A stretch of DNA of 64,000 bases, taken from NCBI GenBank assembly GCA_009801085.1, contig VNWV01000013.1:124001-188000 (forward strand), written 5' to 3'. The notes beneath the pieces are model-generated. The model was not told where the DNA came from, searched no databases, and saw only the letters and a program-made list of their open reading frames with translations. Of the stretch, positions 43,793-53,338 are shown piece by piece (within the stretch, counting starts at the first letter, position 1; each line of letters opens with the position of its first letter). The translations under genes were made by a program, and so were the position numbers. The DNA is from Lasiodiplodia sp. COLG20. Lineage: Eukaryota; Ascomycota; Dothideomycetes; Botryosphaeriales; Botryosphaeriaceae.

Positions 43793-44285
43793 TTATTCGT
43801 GACGGAATATACCCAGTGATTCCATAACCCCCCGGACCACATCAATGTTTCCACCACAATCGAACCATACAGCCCCAACTAAGGCCTCAACGGTTGATGC
43901 CATGGTCTCTTGTGGCGCTTTCCCCTTATGGCACGGGTTCAAGCAAATCGCCTTCTGCAGCTGTGCTTTAGAGGCCCGCACTTGGAGTGCGGCGTTGGAA
44001 ACATTTTGTTGGAGTAATTTATTCCCGACCGCTTCTCTTGTTATTAGCCAGTAGGTGGGTACTGAAGAGTCAGGATCGCCTACCTGGGTCCGTATCATCC
44101 GCGTACCATCGGTCGAGAATAACCAGTTGGAGTACTGCGTCTCCCACCAACGCAAGCCGTTTGTTTCCCCGAGGATCCCCTTCGACCGTAGGGTCAGAGA
44201 TAGCTGCTCCAGCTGCAAGAAGAGCTTCATCCATGAGCCCTTTGTTCGCGAACTCGTAACCAAGAACACATTCGACTTCTTGCAT
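43793..44285 (-). CDS. RNase III-domain protein with eroded catalytic residues
   Basis: Predicted complement(join(43793..44034,44084..44285)), 147 aa. The 49-nt intron has donor GTAGGC and branch GCTAATAA, and keeps phase. The start is the ATG of MQEVECVLGYEFANKGLMDE; the open frame starts earlier at a GTG. The core RLALVGDAVLQLVILDRWY corresponds to the RNase III signature (usually ERLEFLGDAVL), and MASTVEALVGAVWFDCGGN to the second helix (usually LADxxEALIGAxYLD). The aspartate of GDAV and the glutamate of VEAL are kept. The usual signature glutamates are K and A, and the usual second-helix aspartate is S. No dsRBD follows. It is likely an RNA-binding or dimerising pseudoenzyme, like the RNase III folds of mitochondrial ribosomal proteins, or a very diverged nuclease. 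Confidence 0.8.
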
Positions 44286-45013
44286 TTTGTTGGACACGAC
44301 AGAAATGATGAGGGGGTTGGATACGATGTGAAGGTTGTCTGAGGCTCAATTGATGTGCACTCTTGGGTTAGATATTTAATTGAAGGATAAATGTGCCATG
44401 TGATGCCACACCTTACTCGGTGCGGTCATCTATCATGGACTTCCGCTTTCGATACCAGGTGAAGGGGTTCCTCGAATGTCTAACCCGCATTCGTGGGGCT
44501 ATCAAACGAGCATTGGACGGCGGTTACTGTGATCCAGGGCTCTAGATAGATATTTAAATTGCGCTCAGAACAGCACGCTGCATTCGTGGACCTCATTACG
44601 CTTATTGCACGGCTTTTTTCGTTTTTGCTTGGGTTCTATGAATCAGCATACGTATCACGGAGTGGTAGGACATACGAGCTACTACATCCACATTCAGATA
44701 ATCAGCTACGCTTACACCTTCGTCAAGTTTCGTTCACTGCTCAGAGTGCCAATGTTTCGAGCACTCGTTCATTGCACTCAGGCTACGGGAGAAACTTTCC
44801 ATTTAATGAAGCACATAGTTCAGGTTCGCGCACGAAAAGACGAGTCAGTAGGAGAAATAGAATCAACGCATAATTGTAAGTATCATAACCATTGGTAAAG
44901 CCTAAAGGACCAGCACGCATGAAACCGTCCCCAAGTGTACCTCCGCAGTGATATGCTTCGTTCTTCACTAGATATCTTCTGGGTGCTCATTATCCTTCCG
45001 CATCCGCACTGAC
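44286..45013. other. intergenic, no gene seen
   Basis: Short frames on the plus strand (44559-44898) overlap in three phases and have no motif. Confidence 0.4.
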
Positions 45014-45426
45014 TCACCGAGCTGTGCGGCGGATGACTTCTGCAGCGCCGACGCGTACAGCGCCAGCCGCAACGCCGACACCGTAACCGCCCATTGCGGC
45101 GCTTTGGAGAACGGAAAAGGCCCCACCGGCGGCCAGGGGGGAAAGGGCCGAATGCAGGCTTGCGGCGATGGAGCCTGAAGCTAGATCAGCTTGTTGAATG
45201 CTTGGTGGTGGGCCAGGAGTTCTGAGGCCGGATGCGGTGGGGGGTTACCAGCTGCTGGCCCAAGACTTGTGAAGCCCAGCAGTCCAAGAACCGGAGTGAA
45301 AACAACGGTCGGTGCAGCTATGGCCACGGTGTTTATGGCACAGATGAACGCTTTGGATGGGTGGTCTCTGATCCAAGCAATGGATCGTGCGGCCATTTGT
45401 CGTATCTTTGTGACAATTTGCCCCAT
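45014..45426 (-). CDS. ISG12/IFI6-family-like hydrophobic protein
   Basis: Predicted complement(join(45014..45174,45249..45426)), 112 aa, one 74-nt intron (GTAACC...CTTCAG) in phase. The start is placed at the ATG of MGQIVTKIRQMAARS, since the helix IRDHPSKAFICAINTVAIAA then begins as in relatives. In-frame ATGs at 45564 and 45633 would add a hydrophobic leader and cannot be excluded. The core GLLGFTSLGPAAGSIAASLH, SALSPLAAGGAFSVLQSAAM and GGYGVGVAAGAVRVGA has the glycine/alanine-rich G-F-x-x-x-G-x-x-x-G-S pattern of interferon-alpha-inducible ISG12/IFI6 proteins. These insert in mitochondrial or ER membranes and influence cell death in animals. Fungal members are uncharacterised. Confidence 0.82.
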
Positions 45427-46000
45427 TTTGGCTGTGGCGGTGTTGCGCAGGCCAGGTGAGGCTTGGAATAGAATGACTGAGAAGATTTCGTACAGTATAG
45501 ATAAGGTCCCACAAAAGTTGAGTTCGAATGGAAATGATATCACAGGTGTGAGCGCAGTGAGCATAAGTTGAAAGCAAAGTGGTGGCTCGTACTCCTGTAG
45601 CCAAGTTATCAAGTACCACTCTGTGTGCTCCATGGAGAAAATGGTACCTCGAGAAGTTCGCTAAAGTAAGGAACGCGGCGTTGCAAGGCATGGCATGATC
45701 AGAGTTGGCTTCCTTGCTCGTATCTAGTTCCTATTCCGAACCGATGATGCAAAGAGTGAAAGCCCTTGAGATGGAAATGGTCTCTCGGAACGGTCATCCC
45801 GATAGGTCGGCTCCTGGAACCAGCAACGGGAATGCGCCTTTATCCCCGAACAGTAACTTCTGCCTCCTACAATGCTTTGCATGCGGTGCGCCGTACCCAT
45901 TCTGCCAATGGAGGCACATTAGTATTGAAGTAGGGAGACACGGGGCTCAGCACATTCCTTTGCACTGCGCTGGAGTTTTCAATGCGGAGATAGAAGGTTC
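45427..46000. other. intergenic, no separate gene
   Basis: May include a longer N-terminus of the ISG12-like gene. A 99-codon plus frame at 45705-46004 has no motif. Confidence 0.4.
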
Positions 46001-46864
46001 CTAAGTGTTTCCTCTACCATTCACATAGTTGTTTAAAAGCAAGACTCCATTCCCGAGCGTGGCGGTCCTGACATTGCCGTCATCACCTCGAGGGCCTTGA
46101 GGCCCTTGCTCGCCACAAGGACCTTCAAAGCCACGAGGACCCTGCTCACCAGGGAGGCCCTGCTCACCAGGAAGACCTTGTTCACCCTGCTGACCTTGTT
46201 CACCCTGCTGCCCTTGTTCGCCCTGCTGTCCTTGTTCGCCCTGCTGTCCTTGTTCGCCCTGATGGCCTCGTTCACCACGAATGCCCTGCTCCCCGCGAAT
46301 GCCCTGTTCCCCACGAAGTCCCGGCACGCCACGAGGCCCCTCCTCGCCACGGGGGCCCCGCTCCCCACGAGCCCCTTGTTCACCGCGAGGTCCAGCGACA
46401 CCATCACGCCCAGCGCGTCCCTCCCGCCCTTCGCGTCCCTCCCGTCCAGGCACACCCTCCAGCCCCATCTCGCCTCGCGGGCCCTCTTGCCCAGGTGGGC
46501 CGGCCATACCATCACGCCCAACACGGCCCCTAGCTCCCCGCCGGCCGCGCCGGCCCGGAGGCCCATCGACGCCGTCCCGTCCGTCCCGCCCGTGGCGTCC
46601 GGGGGCACCGGCAGGACCTGGCCGGCGTGCGGCGCACCAGACGATCAAGACGAGCACGGCGATGGATAAGCCGGTTGCGAGGCCGATGGTGGCGGCGTCC
46701 CTGCTTGCGGCGGAGGCGTGGCTAGGGGATGATGGCGGTGTGCGGTCGTCGACTTCGGGTGGTGATTCGGGGGCCGAAGCGGGACGCGTAAGCGTAATGG
46801 TGGTGGTGTAGGTGATGTCGGGTCTCATTATCGTGAGGGTGAGAGCGCGGTAGTTGGAGGCCAT
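46001..46864 (-). CDS. membrane-anchored collagen-like protein
   Basis: Single exon, 287 aa, from the ATG of MASNYRALTLTIMRPDITYT. A threonine/proline-rich N-terminus is followed by one TM helix (GLATGLSIAVLVLIVWCAA, about residues 61-79). Then come 60 uninterrupted Gly-X-Y triplets (about residues 83-263). The first half is charged and mostly unique (GRDGRDGVDGPPGRRGRRG). The second half contains the recent DNA repeat GEQGQQ (18-bp units at 46205-46265). A short C-terminal cap ends LLLNNYVNGRGNT. Without a signal peptide the triplets could face either side of the membrane. Collagen-like stretches in fungi can trimerise and serve adhesion or fimbriae; here prolyl hydroxylation is unknown. The 18-bp repeats make the length unstable. 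Confidence 0.85.
   Translation of the reverse strand: MASNYRALTLTIMRPDITYTTTITLTRPASAPESPPEVDDRTPPSSPSHASAASRDAATIGLATGLSIAVLVLIVWCAARRPGPAGAPGRHGRDGRDGVDGPPGRRGRRGARGRVGRDGMAGPPGQEGPRGEMGLEGVPGREGREGREGRAGRDGVAGPRGEQGARGERGPRGEEGPRGVPGLRGEQGIRGEQGIRGERGHQGEQGQQGEQGQQGEQGQQGEQGQQGEQGLPGEQGLPGEQGPRGFEGPCGEQGPQGPRGDDGNVRTATLGNGVLLLNNYVNGRGNT
46190..46275 (-). repeat. 18-bp coding tandem repeat in the collagen-like gene
   Basis: Units of the type CCCTGCTG(T/C)CCTTGTTCG on the plus strand, about four in a row, each encoding GEQGQQ on the minus strand. Confidence 0.85.
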
Positions 46865-47319
46865 GATGTGGAGCAGGGGGATTGGCTGAGCAGAGGGACG
46901 GTCAATGTGAAAAGGTGGTTTTCAAGCATGGAATGGCTTGAGTCTTTGGTGTAGCGGGTATTTTGTAGGGAAGGGCTATTGGGGGGATCGGGCGATTCTG
47001 GGAGGGTGGAATGATGCAGCATCTACCACTTGGGTTTCCACCTTAGTTCATTTAAAGAATCACGCCTTACAATGCGCTGTGGGCTGTTTAAAGTGTAAAC
47101 AACTCACTCAATAGGACGGGATGCTATGAGACGATCCGTTTATATACATTTGCTTGTTCTGTAGGATTCTTTTACAGCTTTATAGCTGACTGTATTACCA
47201 CATAGGGAATCTAATACAGCCAGACCTGTACAAGAAGATCCTACGCGTGCAAACGTCGGAACGTAGTAGAATATACCTCGCTTTGGAATTAATGACATCG
47301 CCCCGCTCGGTGGCCACCC
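46865..47319. other. intergenic, no gene seen
   Basis: Promoter side of the collagen-like gene and 3' side of the Ulp1-like gene; nothing else supportable. Confidence 0.4.
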
Positions 47320-50300
47320 TCAGTTTTCCCCGTCAACAATTTTCTGGAGCAACTTCGCGGTGTCCTTTGGCGCAGTCCCATATATATCTTCATCTGATGT
47401 TGCGGACAACCAGATGGGGCTGCGGATATTGCCGAATATATTAACAGAGCTTAAGTCGATATCTCTAAGCTCGGGGCGTGCAATAAAAAGGTTTTCACCA
47501 AACCAAGCGGCAAGCTTTTCCGTGAGACCGAGCAGCCTATTCCAGTTAGTAAGCTTTAATGCTAAGTAGAAAGATATATCAACACTGGTGACTTACTCAT
47601 CAGTAGATATCGGCTCCGAGAGTTTTCTACAGTCCGTTGGTGGGCTGAAGTTCCTTAAATTTAGCGCAGGGGGCGTCTTGTCCCCGAGCAGGACGGAAAT
47701 TCCATCGGTTTGAACCAGCATTAGCATTAGCCAGAGTGGATTGCGACCGTCTAATAGAAGCTGCAGTCGTTTTCCGTATCGTAGGTTTTTTGTGATCTGC
47801 GCGTGTGCCTCCTCAGGCGAGACTCGCGCCTCTTGCAGCCTCGCCACCAACGATGCCCTGACCTGCTGATCCGCGGTGAGGGCAGGGCGGATCAAATCTT
47901 GATTGGGAGCTGCTTGTGATCTATCCCGGCCCCGTTTTCGGTTCCGTTCGCGTACGTGATTTGCTCGCCCAAAATCCAGCTCTTTCTGCCGCGAAGAGAC
48001 AACAAATTTGTGACATTTATAGTAACAAAGGAGACAGAACAGCGACTGAAGTATGAGAATTGGCTGGTCAACTGTGGCGAATTTTCTGATCAAGGAATGG
48101 AGTTGCCATAAATTTTCCTCGTCAGAAGAAGTGGAAGTTGCCTCTTCGAGAAGTGGGTCCGTGCGTCTTTGGTCCAGGAGCTGTTTGAGCATGATGAGCC
48201 TTTTAGGACTTGCAACATCACAAAAACATTGCAGAACTCTAGCCACAATCTCAAAAGCATACTCTGGGGCATTTCGAAACGCCTGGACAAGACCTCCCGC
48301 ATTGAAGCCGTTCGCGTCCGCACAAGTCATGATGCACTTTTCCCACAATTCAGACTTAGAGAGCCTGGGCTCTGGCGAAAGCAGCGGTGCTGAATAGCTC
48401 AAAAGCCATCGAGGAAACCTCTTGGCTGATTTTTCGGGTCGGCTCGTCAGTGGATGGTCCAATGCCTGCCGCTTGGCTGGAGTGATGCTGGTCTGTTGAG
48501 CGATTTGATCATACAAATTCTTGGTTGTATGTAGAGCCTTGTATCTATCTATAAATAGACGAAGATACTCGGAACGCTTTCGGTTGAGCTGCTGACTGAG
48601 CTCGGATGAGGTGGTATTTTCCTCGACGTTGAGCGCCTGCTCGGGGTGGAAAAATGTTTCGGCATGGGAAATCACGGCAATACCGCAGTTGTAGGTATCT
48701 GGGGTGATTTCAAAAGGGTAAAGCTTATGAATGGTTAGCTTTATGGAAACTAGCATGGGTTGTAACTCACAGGTTCTAGGATGGGCTCGGACCACTTCAA
48801 AGGAGGGCGGTGATCATCAGAGCTTCTACGATGATTGTTTACAAACATCTCAATATTGTTGGCCAACGCCTTGGCCTGGTCCTCCAATCCGGCCTCGGTT
48901 CCGAAAATGTGTATTTTGCTCGTCAATACACTGACAATGATGAGGACCCAATGATTCTTATGGTCCTTTTTAGTGCAGTTCAGAGTGCCATTTGGGACAT
49001 TGTAGGCAATTAAAAGATGGGTAGAGTCTTTTCGGTGTTTTAGCAATATATTTTGCGCCTCGGTTGGTGTATACGGCCGAGCAAGGCCGCCTTCTGGAAG
49101 ATTCTGAATTGCATAATCCGCTATGAGCGGTTCAGCTGTTTCTGGGACCAACATTCGGACGGTCTCAATGATATTAACATCATTCAGCCAGCCTCCAGGT
49201 AGAAATCGCCTCAGAGTCCCCTCGGGAAAGTTAAGACAAGAATTTGCTTTTTCGACGAGACGCAGCAGGTGCGGGTCCTCACCAGTGAGCGTCATATCTT
49301 GATCAACAGAGAGGGAACTTTCAGAAGTCGCCTCTGATTCGGAGCTCGAATCAATTTCTATCGGTGTCCTGCCGCTGCGACGAGCAGCAAGTGTGGCAGA
49401 TCGAGTCCTCATCATTCCAAAATCATGGCCAATTCTAGCACCATTCGCTCTTGTAGGCATGCTACAGTTGCTAGTTCGTTGTCTAGCATAGCATTTGTTT
49501 CCAACTACGGCTTGTCTCTCTGCTGGGGTGGAAATGACGTCTTTGGCGGTCAAGAAAGATGGTTCCTCCATTTCTGGGGGCTGGGTGGAATTGGGCACCG
49601 ACCTATTTCGGTTGTCTCTATGTGGAGAAAGAGGGAGATAATTCTCCAACCGATTTAGCGGATATGTAGTGAGTGACACCTCGGTACAACCGAGGGACGT
49701 ATCAGCACATGTAGCCCCGATATCCGGGAACGAGTGGTGTGGGAAAGGAAAAGCGGCACTGCCCGGGAAAGGCATCCGATCGCATGCCCCGACTCCATCT
49801 TGGTAAGGACTTGGCTGTATCGTAGACTCATCTGGCCCTTGGAAACTTTGCTGGTTAGGAAGGACTTGATGGCCTTTTGGGACGCCCCGACCTGTCGCAG
49901 CAATTTGTCGGTGCATGGAAACGTCATGGAGCAAGCCACGCGAGTGGTCACTCAGCGGCGCAAAATCTCCAGCACGGTTTGTGGCCAGGCGAGCCACGGC
50001 GCTATTGCTTGGCTGGGAGGCACGAACGGGGTGACCAGGGATGCCGGAGCGGAACGCGGGTGTGTGCGACAGATCGTTCGTTGTCGTTGCAGACGATCTG
50101 CATTCCTGTTCCGACCAGCCATGCCTGTCGATGACCCGGGCCGGGCGCTGCAAGGCGCCCAAGCGGCGGTAAAGCTGATCAAGACACCATTGCAGGCTCC
50201 GCGCGGCCCGGGCCAGGTCCACGTCGCCGCCGCCGCCGCCTGTCGCCTCGACCCAGGCCTTGCTCACCGTCAGTGTTGAGCACTTGTCAGCGTGGAATGA

Positions 50301-50388
50301 TTCCAATACTCACGTCGATGTTGGGTATGACCTCCCCAGCGATGCGGTCCTCCACCGCCGACAAGTAGTGTGAAGTAAGCGGAAACAT
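47320..50388 (-). CDS. Ulp1/C48 SUMO-protease-like large protein
   Basis: Predicted complement(join(47320..47536,47597..48723,48771..50258,50314..50388)), 968 aa. All three introns are in phase; the last has a perfect GTAAGT donor and TACTAAC branch site. N-terminus: MFPLTSHYLSAVEDRIAGEV then RAARSLQWCLDQLYRRLGAL. A disordered stretch with a Ser/Glu tract (IEIDSSSESEATSESS) leads to the protease-like core: RFLPGGWLNDVNI, SDY-like LIADYAIQ, NHWVLIIV (His 461) and ITPDTYNCGIAVIS (Cys 534). His-Cys spacing fits Ulp1, but the usual Asp (17 residues after His) is Gly and the usual Gln six before Cys is Thr. After the core come SEYLRLFIDRYKAL and a helical C-terminus ending IDLSSVNIFGNIRSPIWLSA. 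It probably binds or cleaves SUMO/ubiquitin-like substrates, or is a related pseudoprotease. Confidence 0.8.
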
Positions 50389-51064
50389 GGCAAAGTTCGG
50401 GTAGGCTCTTGTTTAGCGAGCTGGAGAACGAGAGAGACAGCGGTGGCGCGCGGCGTTTAAAGGCCCCTGCTCCGGGCCGAGGTGCTCCGCGTTTTTCGTT
50501 TTGCTTTTTTTGGTTTTCCATCTCGCTTTTCGCCCCTGCCCTGCCCTGCCGAGGCCTGATGAACGTGGCGTCGACCACCCGGCCAATACATTCCTCGTCC
50601 GGGTGGTCGAGTTGGTAGCACGTAGCACGACCGTTAAACGGCCAACAATTCACAGAAATCAAAGTGGCTGGATACGAATGTAAGTAACGCTGTCTCTACT
50701 TCTGCGCATATAACAAATAGGCGTGAGTTAAACGTCTTTGTAAGCTGCGTGACGAATATCTTCGACTTACTTTGCAGAAAGAAGTTCCTACTTACAGAGT
50801 AAAATTACAAGCGCAAGGATCATCACAAATGAAGGCAATGATAATGTTGTATTGCAACTCTATAAAGAGGCACCAACTGAGCGATTATGCCACTCACGCC
50901 GCACCTGCTTGCCTACTTACGCACCAGCTCGCCTGCTGGGATGTCCTCTACAACTATTATCAAAGCCTCCACTACGTCGAGTATGTAAACCAGCGAGGGC
51001 CGAAGGTCCGAGCCTTATCGTAGCTACTACTACCAAAACGGTACTGAATTCACGTACTTGATAT
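50389..51064. other. intergenic, promoter of the Ulp1-like gene
   Basis: GC-rich block at 50440-50640, then AT-rich. Frames on both strands are short and motif-free. Confidence 0.4.
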
Positions 51065-52599
51065 CTACAAAACTAGCGATCGCTTGTCCATGCCAAAAAC
51101 ATCCATAATTATCTCCTCAGCAGCACCCATGTCGGTCTCATCAACTCTTTCCCGAAGTACATCGCAACTATTTGCGACTTCTCGGCGGATACCATCCCAG
51201 TCAAGTCTTTGTCCTTCCGATATACCGAGATCTGAGTTACTCGGCCCTTCAACTTCAACATCCAACAAGCGCCCTCCCTCCTTTCTAATGATACCATCAA
51301 TAATAACTGTCTGCAAATCACGTATGCTCGAGTGCAACACGACTGCTGCGAGCGGGTACTCTCTCGCAGCTACGAACATACCGGGGCTGTTTCCATCAAA
51401 CACGAGTATGTCGGCTTTGAAGCCCACAGCCAGTCTGCCAACCTCGTCCGCCATCCCTACAGCCTTCGCCCCGACTGTAGTCGCAAGATTGAACACCTCT
51501 TCGACCTTTTGCCCAACGCTTGCACTCCACTTGCCTTCTCTCGCAAGATCTTGGGCGCGAGACCATCTCGCGTGTTGCAACAGCATGCCCATCTCCATCG
51601 GCATGTACGCAGTGCTCCAGCCATTGCCGTCCGTCCCCAACGACGAATGGTCGCAGAACTCTGGCATCAACGCAACAGGACTCAGGCCTGTCTGAAGCTC
51701 GGTGCTGGGGGTGGTGGAAATAGATGCGCCGGTTTCCCGAAGCAGGGCGCTGTCGTGCTCCTTGGGATAATTCGCATGGGAAACGAGGATGTCTGGGCCG
51801 AGCAGAGCGTGCTGGTGGAGCAGCTGCAGCGCTGAGGGCCTATTTCCGAACGGCGGGCCCGACGCACCGTGAGTCGTGATCAGCTTCGCGCCTGCGGCGC
51901 GGATGGCGCGGTAGTGTGCCGTCAGGATGTCTTGGGGCAGGAATATGTTGTCCATAGCGTAGCCCATTGTCACCCGCCCATTTCTCTTGCGTACTTCGGC
52001 GGCCAGTTGCTGGAATTCGTTTAGGGCATGCGGTGAGGTGTAATCATGCTGGATCCCAGGGCTGTAGCAGAAAATGGTGCGCAGACCAGATACTGCCAGA
52101 GCCTGGGCCAGAGCTCCTGCTATAAGTCGTCAACGGGGTGTTTTGGGACACTTTGAAAAATAAAACAGGATCGCCTACAATGTTCTGCGAGGTTGGGGTT
52201 GCCATGGTCGACAACGGTAGTCGTGCCTGCGTCCACGTTCTCCAATGCGCCACACAGCTGACCCCAGAAAGCGTCCTTCGCGTCGTAGTTTGCCGCAAAG
52301 ATGTTTGCACAGGTGAAGAATTTGGCCAAATTGCAATCCGCGACCTTTCCCTTGATCTGTGTCTGGAATAGATGCTGATGCGTATTGATGAATCCTGGGC
52401 TGATTATCTTGCCCTCACAGGGCAAGATTCTCGTATTTCTTGCCTCAGCATCGGTGAGCGGGATGTTTTTCTCGATCTTCGAAATGGTAGAACCTTCGAT
52501 AAGAAGATCTAACACCTCTGAAACAACATGACCTCTCCCATCATGTATAAGGAGAGTACCGCCACGCAGAAGAATGTTCTGGTAGGAAATCTGCGACAT
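51065..52599 (-). CDS. amidohydrolase (cytosine deaminase / TRZ-ATZ-like)
   Basis: Predicted complement(join(51065..52119,52179..52599)), 491 aa; the 59-nt intron (GTAGGC...TTATAG) keeps phase. N-terminal beta-sandwich (ILLRGGTLLIHDGRGHVVSE), then the metal motif SPGFINTHQHLFQTQIKG (HxH) and GALENVDAGTTTVVDHG. Next come LITTHGASG (metal His), ILVSHANYPKEHD (second His) and SSLGTDGNGWSTAYMPM (catalytic Asp). The frame ends with the composite domain VGRLAVGFKADILVFDGNSP. The family hydrolyses C-N bonds in heterocycles (SAH/methylthioadenosine, triazines, guanine-like rings) using one metal ion. The substrate cannot be assigned. Its neighbours, a regulator, a P450 and an SDR, suggest a role in catabolism or tailoring of a small nitrogenous compound (inference). 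Confidence 0.9.
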
Positions 52600-53338
52600 G
52601 GTAATTAGCTGGAGAAGGGTCCAGGGGTGCCGAATCTTCTCGATGGTGGAAGACTGACTGACTTAACAATAGGCCATACTAGACTAGATCAAGTATTTAT
52701 AACGCGACAGCATGGGTAGGTCACTACGGAGTTTGCGGAAGTATTCGGCGTTAAGATTCATCGCATTCGGGTACGAAGAAGCGTCCGGACCCGGGAAAAG
52801 CCTACCCACAGCCAAGCGGGTCTAGCAGTGACTCATCTTTTTAGCCGGCCATTAATAATCGATTGGCTGGTTATGTGCGGTGTCAGAATTACTAGTTCTA
52901 AATCATACTCTCCTTGTCTGGAGAGCTTGCTCTCTTACCGACCGGGTAAACACAGCATTCTGACTACCATTGTCTCCTTGTCTCGCTCCTCGTCACCCCT
53001 CGTCATCGCAGGCTTATTCCGCAATCTCAGTGGTCTCCTCTCAAATTCTCCACCTGCTTTAGAATCCGATATATGGATGTCCAGCAGTAGTCTTCACTTT
53101 GAGATTATCTCATTGAGAATCCCGCGGCTTCTTATCCTTGTCAGTCTTCTATATCCATTACCAGCTTCAACAGCTACGATACAAAAGTAATTCCTTACTT
53201 CAATTCCCTGCAAGCAGTCTTTTGATTTTGATGATAAATAGTTGTAATCGAGCTCCTAAAATAACAGCAACATTGATCCATGCGAGAAATTGAGTTCCCA
53301 TATTATTATAACAGTGAGTGCCAAAAATGACAGCTTCT
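52600..53338. other. intergenic between amidohydrolase and regulator
   Basis: No supportable gene; a 120-codon plus frame at 52828-53190 has no motif. TATTTATAAC near 52693, about 95 bases upstream of the amidohydrolase ATG on the minus strand, could be its TATA box. Confidence 0.4.

Noticed and set aside
45427..45633. longer N-terminus for the ISG12-like protein
   Set aside because: In-frame ATGs exist, but the extra hydrophobic leader is not seen in the family; kept as an alternative only.
46097..46811. two long plus frames over the collagen-like gene
   Set aside because: Antisense of Gly-X-Y codons gives Pro-rich and Leu/Phe/Ala-rich artefacts; the minus frame has a TM helix and perfect triplets.
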